Source: Nereocystis luetkeana (taxonomy: Eukaryota > Sar > Phaeophyceae > Laminariales > Laminariaceae). From it: a stretch of DNA of 64,000 nt. The stretch spans positions 1,927,001 through 1,991,000 of the forward strand of contig JARUPZ010000010.1 of assembly GCA_031213475.1 (NCBI GenBank). The letters run 5' to 3'. A program made the translations under genes and the position numbers. This document shows, piece by piece, positions 22,446 to 34,147 of this stretch (positions are counted from its first letter, which is position 1; every line of letters begins with the position of its first letter). A model generated the notes under the pieces. It saw nothing but the letters and a program-made list of their open reading frames with translations, was not told where the DNA came from and did no database searches.

Positions 22446-23510
22446 TTCTTTTGTAGAAATGCTGGCGCGTGCGTCCCTAAAAACGCATACCCCCGGTTCC
22501 TCAGATACTGAACAATGAAACGAAGCGGGTAGGTCAGCGTACGGCTGTTCAGAGGAGGGGGGGGGGGGTTATAAGTATTACCCTGGGCTGGTTAATCGGT
22601 CTGTCTTTTACCCCAAAGCTGCGGTTATCGTGATGCTCAACTTACTCCTTGCAGTACAGTTCTGGTAAAAATGCACTATTGTACCAGGTATCTCCAAACC
22701 CAGCAGCCCCGGGCCGCGAAGAAGAGCACCACATCAATGCTTGCTCTACATAGTGAGGCGGTAGAGCTGCTACGTTTTCGTACCTGATACAGGTACCTGG
22801 TACCACTATGGACGGAGATGTAAGGACCATCTGGATATCCATATTTATACTAGAACGGCCGTCATATTTACGTTCAAAGTGGTGTATCTATTCATTGACG
22901 TTGACGACCCCGAGGATCGTATTCCAGACTGTCAAGGATATCACATACCTGCACCCCCATGAAAAGGTATCGTACTCGACGACGCACTGCCTGTACTGCT
23001 GCTGGGAGGGCACTGAGTACCACGCGCACTACGTACGGGCTATTGTGCAGCGTTGCTCAGCAAGATGATCGCAAGTTGCCACTGACGAGAGAGTTCGTTG
23101 GCGGCACGCACGATACCTGGTACCAGGTAGTACCTGGTATCTAATACCTGGTACCAGGTACGAACAAGTGTGTACCAAATGCGCGCGATGTCTTGACTTC
23201 TTTACGTACAGTACATAACCCTGCCAGCAGAACGTCTCAGCTCGTAGTCGAGCGCGATATCTTAACACATAGCAAGACTAGACAGTAGGAGAGGGCTTCT
23301 GCTCGCTTTTGGCGTTGGCTATTGCTGTTGGCCTGTTCAGTGGTGGTTGGGGCCCTGGTGCCGTGTGTGGCGGCTGCGCGGTTCTTCCACATTGTATGTT
23401 CAGGTGCCCCCGCAGTCAACCGCCTTAATAAATCGTGAACTCCCGTTCGACGAAATCAGTGAGCAGCGACTATCGAGAGCAGGGCAGCACAAACAAGCCC
23501 AAGTATTGTC

Positions 23511-26500
23511 ATGGCAGGGCCTCGCTCGATCTCTAGCTCGACAAGAGTCGCTGCTCCGGCAGGCTCTGGTAAGTACAGCAAAGGTAAGAGCAAGCAGAGG
23601 AAGGGCAGCAAGCAGAAAGGGTCCAAAAAAGGCGCGCCACCACTGCCGACCTGGGACCACGACAACTCCTCAGCCGACGACGAGCCCACTGCTGCCGCAA
23701 CCACCACCACCACCGCTACCGCGGTCACCGCAACAACTGCCGCACGGAAGAAGCGCCCGCGTGCGACGGTAAGGTTTGCGGAGAGCGCAGGCGCGGATGA
23801 CGACAGCGTTCAAAAAGTATCTACCTTGAAGAGGCAGCGACCTGTCAAGTCGAAAAGTGGTGGTGGAGATGATGAGGGCTCCAGTTCTGGTGAGGATGGC
23901 TCTGAGGGCGAGGGGGGGGACGAGGAAGGCGACGATGATGCCGCTGAAGAAGAGGAGTCTGCGGTCGCTACTGCTGCGTCTGCGGGGGGCATGGGCGATG
24001 TTATGGCCAGGATTCTCGGGCAGAAGCTGGACAATCGGATACAGGTGGGCTTAAAAAGCTGAAGGACGAAGCACAGGCAGCACTTCGATCAAAGCGGCAT
24101 CGCGAGTATGATCGCAGAAGTAGTCACCTACCTGGTATTATACTGCAGGCACCACTATTAATAGTACTGCCCACATCCCTGAGCAGAGGATCAATGCTGA
24201 TAAGCACGATTGCATAGACGAACAAACACGGCCACCAAAGGTCTCCTGGCCTAATGGTAATGCTGTCCTGAGTGTCGCTCATCTCTGTTCACTGGTCGTA
24301 CTTGTTTCCCCAATGTATCCCTGACCCTTTTTGCGGCGAGCCAACCATTATCGTACCAGATTGTCATGTAGACCAGTGTAGACCTACCAGGTACTTGGTA
24401 CCAGGGGTACTTACTGTAAGTGCGATCCTTGATGATCTCCATCGTGTGCCACGAGCGTGCGTTCTGCGCCCTACACCAAGTTGGACATCTACTACTACTG
24501 TTGTAGTCTCGCCTGTTTGCTGTGATGCATGGTATGCCAACAGGCAGCATGCAGCATCCTTGTCGCCTGAAGCATGGCTAGACTTTTATTATTATTATTA
24601 TTATTATTAATAATATCATAGCACGAGTCACGAAGCACTTCTGATGATCTGACAGGCTTTCATATTCTCTATACGATTCCGAAGCACAACCCGGGTTACC
24701 ATACACTATTTGCTCTCCTTTTAGCGTTTGAGCGGCGGCGGATGAGGCCGACACGGGTATCTGGGTACCCGGGAATGGCGGCGTGGGAAGGCGGACACGG
24801 GTACCCGGGTACCAGTGGTAAGGCGGACACGGGTACCCGGGTACCAGGGTACCCGGTTACCATTTACTATTTGCTCCCCTTGTAGCTTTGGAGCGGCGGC
24901 GTGGTAGGCGAGGCAGCTATTAATACGGGTGTTCTCTATTCTCGGTCTGTAATCTGCACGGGCGAGAGGCGAGAGGCGAGAGGCGAGAGGCACAGCCGCT
25001 GGAGTGTAAATCAACGTATACCCCAGTCTTGGGGCATCCGTATAGAACAATTGACGGGTACCCGGGTACCCGGGATACAAATACCCGCGGTTCCGTGAGT
25101 TGGACCGGGACGGTTCCGGTTCCGACGGTTCCGGGTACCCGCCACCGGTACCCGGTTCTCAGTCAGACGGGGTGCAACTCGAGTGTAAACTCTAACGAAT
25201 TGCATTATACCTGGTACCTGGTATACGTATATGTAACTGGATTACTGGCGTGGTATGTCGCGCATGTCGTATCCAGTACGATGACATGGCCTTTCACTGT
25301 CTACTCTCCCTACCGCATTACAATGGACAAGCAGAATATAGTACATTTGCGTCTTGGTTTTGTGACCACAGAACTTGTACAATACCTGGTATCTAGAATC
25401 GGCAAGGACACTGGGTGCGCTGGATATCGACGGGTGGAGATACGGTTTTAATGTGAAGAACACACACGCACACGTACAGCAGTGTACTTTTTTCTTTATT
25501 TTCTTTTGTTTCATCCTCAGGCGGATTGGTTAATGTAAAGCTTAACCCTTTTAGGACCGCAGTCCCGTTTTGGGGACAAACTACTTGAAATTAAACTGGT
25601 TTGTCCCCAAACGGGACTGCGGTTCTAAAAGGGTTAAGCTCACCACACTTCTATGTTCAAAATTCGTGTCGTGTGTCAATTTAACCCATATCTCCCGTTG
25701 TAACATCAGTACTTGGTTGTGTATCCCAGCGGAGAGTACTTCGGGTCGGCTAACGACACGTCTTGGCGCATCGTCCATGCGGGATGCCAGTCTATTAGCA
25801 GTACGAGTACATGGCACTAGAGGAAGAAGCATAGACAGCAGTCTTCAACTACGGTCATCAAGCTGCCATTAACCATTTTGTAGAGCTGTGAGTCGGCTCG
25901 ACTTGAGTCACCATCTACTGTAGTCACTAGTCAGACTATTAATAATAGTTAGCCGTTTCCCGGTTGTGCCGACTATTCGACTGTTTAGGGTTCCACGGCT
26001 CCATGTAAGGGCTGTTTTGCTCGCTTCGCTCGCCTGACTTACGTGGGCATGTCGGCTCGCCATTAGCTGGCTTCACGAGCCTATTTGCCGGCTATAGTCA
26101 GATAGTTGGCTAGCGGCACGTGCCAACTCGTTACTAGTCATGAAACCCTGCCAAACCCTACCAGGTGCGGTCTTGTCGACCGCCTATGTTGAGCGCGAGG
26201 GTGCAGCAGTACGATTACTGCAATATCATCCTGCGTGCGTGTCGGAAACCTGCCTGCACTGCTGTATACGGCTCGGGTACACCCCTTACCTCAGAGCAGC
26301 TCGGACTGCTTCCTGTCATCCATGCTGCAATCGTCAATCCAGCTTATTTTTCAACACGTTCCTCGTTCAATAGCCCCAAAGGGGTTAATAATACTCTCCT
26401 CGACGTGTTGCATGATACATCAATACCGTTATTTGCGGTGCCAATTCCCTAACCCTCGTCTCCCTATCTCCCTCTGCTTGTCGCTGACTCTGTCCAAAGG

Positions 26501-29500
26501 CGCCCGTCCTTGCAAAGCGCAAGACGAAAGCCATGAAGGAGATGGAGAGTGCGGGGGCGAAGCGGTCTGAGAAGAGAGGAAAGTCGGCCGCTCGGCGGGC
26601 GAACATGACCCAACAGTTTGTCATCCCCGATCACACAACTGCCGACTACGAGCGGCAAATGAAGAAGATTGCCACGCGAGGAGGTGAACCCTCTGTTTAG
26701 TTGGATGGGATGGGTAGCAATGCAGCCTACGGGTAGTCTACTTATTAATAGTCAGCGCTGATTAGCCCCTCTAAGACTGCACTCCCATTGTGGGGATACA
26801 TTTCTTGGAATGAGAGTCAGATGTATGAGTATGAACAGTGCACTAGTAAACGGTTCATCACGCCTCTCGGATTTCGGGGAGAAAACATGACGAATACACA
26901 TGACGATTACAACATCACCCACGGGAAAAGAAATAACGCGGGCTCTTGTGATACATACTGGAAGGTTGTAGTCGACGATGCTTTTTTTTTTGAGCTCCAA
27001 TGCAAGCACTTGCGGGACATACATATATCCGTAGCGTGTGTTGTTCGCGGTATGCTGCACGCTCACACCTAAACGGCTAGATCGCGCTTTGCAGTGGTTC
27101 ATGGTTCATGGTTCATGGTATCTCATGTTTCAGGGTTTCCCATAGTTTTGTGTGTGTTTTGGGTGTTATTTTATTATTTTGTTTTTTGTTGTATTCTCGT
27201 ACCCGGTACGTTGGCACCTCATTTGCTCACCGTGATTCGGTTGCGATCAGTTTGATCTCTATTTTTACAGTCGGTGACCGAATAGTTTGCATCTCTTTGT
27301 TAGGATGAAGAAGCAGGACAGACACGGGGTGTACTAATGTCGTTGGGTAGAAATAGCGGTTTAATGTGAACGGAACAACAGCTATTAAGAGGGTATGATA
27401 CCTGCCAGGCTTTTTTAATGCAAGCACCAGTGCATGTTCAATTACCTAAAAAGCAGTATCAGGTATGATACGTAGCACTATTGTATTCGATATAAGCATC
27501 AGGGGTTCTTTTTCCACAGCAGTAGAACACACGGACTACAGGCAGTAGACACCACTACTCTAAGTTTACATGCAGCAGGACACATGGCCAAGAAACTGGC
27601 TCGGAGAATGTATGTAGCGTGAACAATCCCATGGCCTCAATAACGAAATACCTGCCGATATTTTGCGACACAATTGAGACACTCGGTAGGTCCATAGTTG
27701 AAACGCCCCGTCGGCCAGAAATACTCCGGCCAAAATGTGGTATATGGCCCTATCGCCTATCGCACCATGCGTCGTTTCCTTTCCCGCCTTCCTCCCCACG
27801 TCGTCTCGCCCCCTCGCAAGAAAAATCATAACAAAAAAATGCTCCCGCTGCCGCCGCCGCCGCCGCTTTTTGCACTCGCTGCTGTTTTGTATTCCTATCG
27901 CTATTCAAAACCGAAACGCTCGTCAGTGGTGGCGCTGTTCAACGCCATCAGCAAGCGCCAAAACGAAGGCGATGGAAAAAACGCCTCCGGAGCGGGCAAG
28001 TCGGCAACAGTCAAAGGAGCCTCCAAACACGCCTTCTTGGATATGTTGAAAACCGGAGTCAAGCCCGGAGCCGCCGCTGCCGGGGCAGGGGAAAGGACGG
28101 GTGGAAGTCGGGGAGGTGGGGGCGCAAAGGGCGGAGCGGCTGATGCGGGAGCCGGCTGGGACAAAGATGAAGGCGGCGGACAGGTACGATACATATAGGA
28201 GTTTCGAATTTGCGCGGGGAGTAGGGTGGGGGGGTTCTGACAATCGGCGGGGAAATTATAAGGTTTCTTCTACATACTGCAACATTTATCCGACTTTGAA
28301 TTGAGGTAGCTCGTGCTCAAAAAGTGGGTGCAACTGTGAAGGGATTTTGACACCCGGGAAAACACATTGGTGCGATATTGTTTGTTGTTGTAGTTTTCAC
28401 ATTAACTCATCGCCACAATACAATGCAGTCCGTGGTCGCAGGACAGGCTCCAATAACTCTGGAATGGAAGAAATACCAGGTACCTCGGTAAAAAAATAAA
28501 ACAAGCAAAAAGTAGTACACACGATAACTGGAGCACGTCTACACTTCAGACAAAAACGTGAAAAAAGGAGGTCCGCGCGCGTACGTATCAGATATACATG
28601 CGGTACGCTGTACAAAGTCGCCACAGAAACCGAGAGGACCACATACTACCCAGAAAAAATAGACAGGAGGAAAATAACAACTCGACGTCGAAAAATCGAA
28701 ATCAAAAATCGAAAAACACACACACATCCAAGACGGAAGAGAGAGAAAAAGTTCAAGTCGGGCAAGGAAGCAATATAAAGCAAGAAATCAAGAAAGGACA
28801 CACAAGAGAATGCGCATTTTTTCGCAGATTTCAGGCTCGCACGCATCGCGAGGGGTGTAGAGCAGAGGCAAAAAACAGAAAAACAAGCATATGCACTCCA
28901 CCACTAAGGACCCCAGGGAAGCATAAAGAGACTATTAATAGCAGACAAAAAACTAAAAAAGAAGATGAAGCGAAGCAAAAAAACAAAGGCAGACAGCAAA
29001 AAGCAAAAAAGCAAAACGAAAGATACAAACAGAGACACAAAGAGGTACAAACGGGAAAGAAAGAAAGATGAAAAGGAGGGACAAAAGGGACAAACACGGA
29101 CGGGGGGGAAAGAAAATACGAAAGGCAGGCACTGGAGCATACAGACACGCAAAGTTGCCCAGGTGGCACCATGCTAGTTACTTGGGTCCCAAAGAAGGGA
29201 GTGCATCATGACGATAATGGCCATACACAGGCTTCAGTCTGTTGGGCAGACCGCCTCGCCCCCCCTCCCCTCCCCCCCCCCCCCCCATTCCCCCTCGTCC
29301 CCCTTTCGCCCCCCCCCTCTTCCCTGCCATTCTGCGCACGCGCGTTGGCGTCAACGGTTGTGGTCGTGGTTGCTGCTATCCCATGCCGTTCTGCCGATGC
29401 CTCCTTCTCATCCTTATGCCGTTTCCGCATGAAGGCCTCCGCCCCTTCCTCGACCCGTCGGAACCATCTGCCGGCTTTCTGTGCTGCCTCGCGCCACCCT

Positions 29501-32500
29501 TCGAGCTTGATGCCGAACTCCTTGAGGTCCTCCTCAAGGTACCTCATCCAGTCCCACTCCTGTCCTCCGGAGTAACCCTTACCCCCAACCATCTCCCCAA
29601 ACATCACCCTCTTCGGCAGACGCTCCTCTCCCATGCGTGTCACAAAACCCGCAAACAATAGCCTACGCCTGCGTACCGTCGTCTCAACGCTCTCAGAGTT
29701 TTTCCTGAGAAGCGCGCTAGCGTAGGATAGAGTGTGGTCTTCGTGCTTTCGTTTACGCCAGCCGATGCATCCGAGGAGCATCTTGTGGTGGACCTCCCGT
29801 AGCCTACCGATATCAGTCTTGCTCGGGCTCCAAGTAACGCAACCGTAGAGCAACGTTTCGATCACCTCGGCTCTCAGCATTCGCACTTTCAGGCGTAGGC
29901 GCACACCCTGGCGGTCATAGATTTCCATCTTATACCGCCCGAAGCATGCCCATGCCCTCTGGAGTCGACGCGTTACCTCGACACTTCTGCTCGTCCAATC
30001 TGCGATGATAGCCCCGCCCAAATACACAAACTCGGTCGTTTGTTTGTACACTTGGCCGGCTGCGGTGATGGTGAACGGTACGTTCCCCCCATCTTTCGTT
30101 TGCAGACACATTATCTCCGTCTTGGCCTCCGAGACCGTCAGGCCGAAAGCGGCACATGCAGACATGATCACCGTCATCATCCTCTCCAGGCCGTTAGGTG
30201 ATCTCGATACTATGCCCGCATCGTCAGCATACAGCATACGTGGTAGCCCACAGTGTCTGGGCCTCTTTATCATCCCCCTGTCCGTCGGCATGCCCGGCCC
30301 GTGCCTTCCCCCTCTTCTTTTTGTTCTTCTCCTGCTTTCGTTGGAGTTGCACCAAGCTTTCCGTGATGGCTTTATCAGCAGCGAAACGTTTCTCCGCCAC
30401 ACGCAGCACCGCTGTGAAAAACATGTTGAACAACAATGGCGCGAGAACACACCTTTGCCGTAGGCCCTGTTTCACGTCGAACATATCTGAGCACGCGCCG
30501 TCATCCAGCCGCACGCATGCTCGCATCCCGTCGTGGAATTGGCGGATAACGGTGAGCATTCTAGGTGGCACGCCAAAGCGAGCTAAGACAGCCCACAGGA
30601 GGGTTCGGTCGACGGAGTCATAGGCTTTGGTGAGGTCGACAAATCACATGAACAGCGGAGTGTCCTTTTTCCTTGCCAATTCCTGCAAGCGTCGCACCAC
30701 GAACATCATGTCGACTGTCGACCGTTCGGGCCTAGAGCCACACTGCTCCTCTGGCAGGATGCCTTCCCGTTCGCAGCAGTCGCTTAGGCGGCGCGCGATG
30801 ACTTTGAGGAGCACTTTGCCGGCTTGCGCAACAAGGGAAATGCCACGATAGTTACCACATTCCGTCCTGTCTTTCTTCTTGTGCAGCACCTTAGTCGTTG
30901 CATCCTTCCATTGCTGCGGCACGACCCCTCCCCTCCACACAGCGACGATAATCTCGTAGAAGCTTCCCAAGGTGTCCGAGTCTCCTTCGTCGGCCAGGAC
31001 CTTCAGAAGTGCAGCTGGGAGACCATCAGGCCCAACCGCCTTGCGGTTCGCCATCGCCCTGATCGCGTCCTCCACCTCGTATCTAGACGGGACGTCGCCC
31101 AGCGGACTGCACGAGGGCCAGACCTTGAGCTCGTCGACGATAGTCGGGTCGAGGGTCGATGACTTTGTGTTGAGCAGCTTATGGAACCACCTTACACGTC
31201 GTTCCCGGATGAGGCATATGTCTCGCAGTCATCTACCTTCCTCGTCCCTGATGTACTGCGAATGGAAAGTCCTCTTCCCTTCCACATCGATATGTCAACT
31301 CGAAAGGCGTATCCAAGAAGGCGATCAGTTTGGGTTCTACAAGCACCTTAAGGGGATGGATGTGGAAGGGAAGAGGACTTTCCATTCGCAGTACACCAGG
31401 GACGAGGAAGGTAGATTATACAGCGTTGTGGCTGCTTGACCGCGGGGGGCGTTTATTTGGCGATGGGTACAGGCGTATTACAATACGCCGAGGGGTGTGT
31501 ATGGTCGTTTAGAAACCGTAATACTGGAAGCTGTCTTCATATGAGAGATCGATAAATTTGTTCCAACATCATATTTGCAAGCTGCGTGTGAGAGATAGCG
31601 CGGCCGGCCAGTTCGGCAACAAGGTCGTTTGACGTCGGGATCGTGGTAGCAGTAGAGCCCGACAGGAGACGGGAGCTGGCGTACTTTTCCAAAGGAGAGT
31701 CCGGCGACCACTGCATCCTCAAAGGCGGCGGGGCTGGGTGAAACCAAAAGGCCCACTGCATATAAAATATTCTACTCGTAGGACACCACGGTTTGATCCG
31801 CTGACTGACCGCCCTCCCTGCACTAAAGCTAGTATATTAAGGCCCAAAGAAGCTCTGAGGCAAGTGGAAGCTAGTGTATTAACCCTGTAGGTACTGCTAT
31901 GTATACATGTACCTAGATGTGTCTCTAATCCCGAGTGCTTTATCACCACAGCGGGGCTGCAACCCTATAAGGTGTCAAGGCTAAGAATTGCTCTCTGATG
32001 CAAGCTTAGTGGTATACTTCGTGCCGGCAGATATTTGTGTCCAACGGGCTCTGAGGCGCTCAACAAGACGGGTCTCCTACGAAGTATTAGATTATTGGCT
32101 GGATATTTCGTATACTGATGATTCTGGTGTTGTTGGGTGACTATCGAGAACTGGTCGTTGGTGAATGGCACTCGAGCAGTGATGGTCAATAGCTGATGTT
32201 TTTTTACTGATGATCGATGAGTGGTGATTGGCTGATTAAGATGGTGGACGGCTGATGACGGAGCATTTAACAATTGGCGCTCAATGGTTGATGATTTGTT
32301 GTAGATGCAGTGTCTAGCCGTTGGCGACGAAAATGCGCACACTGTCCTGCTCCTACAAAAGGCCTACACGTCTGCGTCCCGAGAATTTCGTTGTATTCTC
32401 TTTCCCTTGTCTCTTTTTTTCGGGCAGGAGGAAGGGCGGTCATGGTCTGTGCTCAAGGAGGACTACATGATGGGCGCAAGCAGCATGAAGGTGAGCCGTG

Positions 32501-34147
32501 AGCTGGTTTGGGTGGCGACACGCTCCACCGCCCACCGGCTTCGTTTTCTGAACAAACATTATGCGGAGGTTGACGGCGGTCTTGCCCCTTGACGGACTGG
32601 ACAGCCGTCAAAGAATCCCCACTCTAAAACAATAATATTGGGCCTAAAAAGACCTTGACCGACCGAAACCAGACCGTCAGCCGACATCCTTACTGTTTCA
32701 CGCATGCATATGATAGTCCACGTGTAGGGCTCCCTCACAATACACCAGTAGCACAGCGCGGATCATGTGAATGAAGTACGACGATATCACGTGGTACCGT
32801 ATCACACTATCACACAGGTGATAAGACAACACACCCCCTGGGCTAATTTTTCGAGACGATTTGCTCCGAAAACGAGGGCGGCACACAGAGCGAAACTGTT
32901 GGCTTTAGAAAGGTCTCATCGAGATCTGTCCGTAGACGCGTCGGTCGGCGTTTGCACTCTCCCCATTGTCTAGAAAATCGGCTCCGAAGATTATCCGAGA
33001 AGTTGCGTTGTCGTGCGTGTTACATGGTATATGACTCGCCGACGTCGATTGGTTCACGGGGCGCTCATGTTTTGCCAGTGTTTCCTGTTGAGAACGTTGC
33101 ACGCGAGTGTTTTTTAAGACCACGCCAGCATTTTTTTTTGCGTACGAGTAAAATGAAAAAAAAAATGACCTTTGAGTTCGATAACCTTGCATAATACCAG
33201 GAACTCATCTCCGCCCAAGCTGTGTGTGATTGATGCTCGTGATACGTGCCCAGCAGTAGTATACGTATTAGACCCGTGAGGGATAAAAATAGTAGGTGCG
33301 GCATCTTGTTGTATGGCTCGTCAAGTCTCCTCGGCCTGCGACGCTGTGAAGAACGTATCATCTCTGTTTTTTTTTGTTTTTTTATCATGTTTTTTTGTTT
33401 GTTTGTTTTCGCTGCAAATCATCGATATCCGTTGGTTTTTTTTCGTGTATTGTCTTCAAATAGTTCAGCTGTTCATTTGACCAAACTAGTTGATCTTCAG
33501 CTGTTGAATTTGGCGTCCCACCTCGGCCCCGGGTGTTGCGCATTCCTCGTGGAGGATAGCTAATACCTGATAATTGTTAACAACAGGCCATCCCGTTATA
33601 TAGGGTGTCATATACTTGGTGCCCCTTTCGCTGTTCCATGTGTTGGGCCACTGCGCTGCTTGCGTTCGTAGTGGCTCTTATCTTTATGCCTCTGCACTGT
33701 TCTTCTTTTGTTTCAGCCGCTCGTTGGAATTATGTACTTCACGATGTTGGTACTCTGGCACCAGGTACCTGGTATGCTTTTCTGGTCCCGGGCAGCCGCT
33801 TGCCTATATTCAAGTGTTTGGTGGTAAACACTTGAGTTTGGTGACTTTACGTCGGTGGCTAATGACTTTTTATTGGTTTTGACTATTAATAAACATATAC
33901 TATGGTCTCGAAATATGTTGATCGCTTGAACATTGGGATTTAGTCCAAGCGGTCGTTTTACTTCGAGACAAGAGTAGTACTTTGTATCATACCTTGGACT
34001 GCTGGGCGTTTGTTGATATTGTTGTCCCGGCGCTTTCTCGCTCCCGCGCTCTGTTTCACGCTCCAGAACTGGGACCAGGAAAGCGCAGAGTCTGAAGAGG
34101 ACGCCGTAGGGGGGGGGGACAGCATGTCGGACGATGACAGCGACTAA
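23511..34147 (+). CDS. RRP15: RRP15-like ribosome biogenesis protein, 5 exons
   Basis: Exons: 23511-24044, 26500-26683, 27927-28183, 32428-32490, 34067-34147, for 372 residues with all phases consistent. Rrp15 family proteins are nucleolar factors of pre-60S assembly and early large-subunit rRNA processing. Family signatures in order: [13 protein letters not shown] at the end of exon 1 (about residues 162-174); [10 protein letters not shown] opening exon 2; [20 protein letters not shown] across the exon 2/3 junction; AFLDMLK in exon 3; [16 protein letters not shown] in exon 4; and NWDQE plus an acidic tail in exon 5. The N-terminal ~125 residues are basic and Ser/Thr/Ala-rich, and an Asp/Glu-rich stretch follows. 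The protein is longer than animal or yeast homologues because of these low-complexity regions. The start is the first in-frame ATG of the open exon 1 frame, in context GTCATGG. A GGTAAGTAC sequence inside exon 1 looks like a donor, but the frame reads through. Intron 3 hosts an antisense LINE. Confidence 0.9.
24690..25160. repeat. GGGTACCC palindrome cluster with a duplicated ~50-bp block
   Basis: The segment GGTTACCATACACTATTTGC ... GAGCGGCGGCG occurs twice (about 24695-24741 and 24849-24901). CGGGTACCCGGGTACC palindromes separate and follow the two copies (about 24760-24860, 25055-25080, 25135-25155). It lies in intron 1 of the RRP15-like gene, and most of it is self-complementary. Confidence 0.65.
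25345..25462 (+). repeat. ~215-bp dispersed repeat, partial copy
   Basis: The 3' half only: TTTTGTGACCACAGAA, GGCAAGGACACTGGGTGCGC and GTTTTAATGTGAAGAACA. It lies in RRP15-like intron 1. Confidence 0.5.
25539..25640. mobile_element. palindromic MITE-like element with TTAA-containing ends, copy 1
   Basis: Near-perfect inverted arms of about 47 nt: AGCTTAACCCTTTTAGGACC and GCAGTCCCGTTTTGGGGACA on the left, with the complementary sequence ending GGGTTAAGCT on the right. One substitution and one indel separate the arms, and the loop is tiny. It lies in RRP15-like intron 1. Confidence 0.8.
26760..26815. mobile_element. decayed fragment of the TTAA-end palindromic element
   Basis: Resembles the left arm of the elements at 25539 and 37562 (TTAGCCCCTCTAAGACTGCA, then CTCCCATTGTGGGGATA), with no recognisable right arm. 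It lies in intron 2 of the RRP15-like gene. Confidence 0.4.
27185..27380 (+). repeat. ~215-bp dispersed repeat, copy 3
   Basis: Shares GTATTCTCGTACCCGGTACG, CACCTCATTTGCTCACCGTG, GACAGACACGGGGTGTACTA and GTTTAATGTGAACGGAACAA with the copies at 8181 and 19241. It lies in RRP15-like intron 2. Confidence 0.65.
28560..29160. other. A/G-rich (T/C-rich on minus) tract beside the LINE 3' end
   Basis: About 600 nt dominated by A and G on the + strand. It encodes a spurious Lys/Gln/Arg-rich frame (28598-29071). The retroelement is on the minus strand, so this tract lies just beyond its 3' end and may include its T/C-rich 3' untranslated part. No other structure is visible. Confidence 0.4.
29206..31270 (-). 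pseudogene. broken reverse transcriptase ORF of the LINE
   Basis: The reading frame is interrupted by stops at 31229-31231 and 30644-30646. The second stop falls just before the [13 protein letters not shown] block. A frameshift also lies near 30290-30320, between an Arg/Lys-rich stretch and the segment leading to YADD. Conserved RT residues are otherwise intact on both sides of each lesion, which suggests fairly recent decay. The last ~50 residues before the stop (29206) are Gly/Arg-rich and overlap a long C-run on the + strand. Confidence 0.85.
29206..31416 (-). mobile_element. 5'-truncated non-LTR (LINE-type) retrotransposon with 5' inversion
   Basis: The minus strand encodes a reverse transcriptase with recognisable blocks: [24 protein letters not shown]...[46 protein letters not shown], and the catalytic YADD (codons at 30220-30231). 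A C-terminal region follows with the [13 protein letters not shown] and [12 protein letters not shown] segments typical of this RT class. No endonuclease domain remains. At the 5' side the element flips: 31289-31416 carries upstream LINE coding sequence on the + strand, and 58-nt inverted arms (31231-31288 and 31359-31416) overlap at the junction. The whole element lies within intron 3 of the RRP15-like gene, antisense to it. Confidence 0.88.

Larger units (their letters stand above)
20084..23510. other. intergenic region between the giant gene and the RRP15-like gene
   Basis: I see no convincing gene in this 3.4 kb. It holds a GGGTC-rich inverted repeat (20387-20500), a terminal-inverted-repeat element (21423-21721) and a tRNA-like segment (22370-22445). 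Palindromes built from TACCTGGTA/TACCAGGTA are clustered at 22680-23165. ORFs near 21026-21517 (minus) and 21215-21691 (plus) resemble no family and lack coding character. The RRP15-like promoter should lie just before 23511, but no clear element is visible. Confidence 0.5.

Noticed and set aside
24240..24320. Possible tRNA gene (A-box-like TGGCCTAATGGTAATGC)
   Set aside because: No B-box or T-arm at the right distance and no acceptor pairing.
28598..29071. Lys/Arg/Gln-rich ORF of 157 aa
   Set aside because: Its composition simply reflects an A/G-rich tract within RRP15-like intron 3. There is no family similarity or codon structure.
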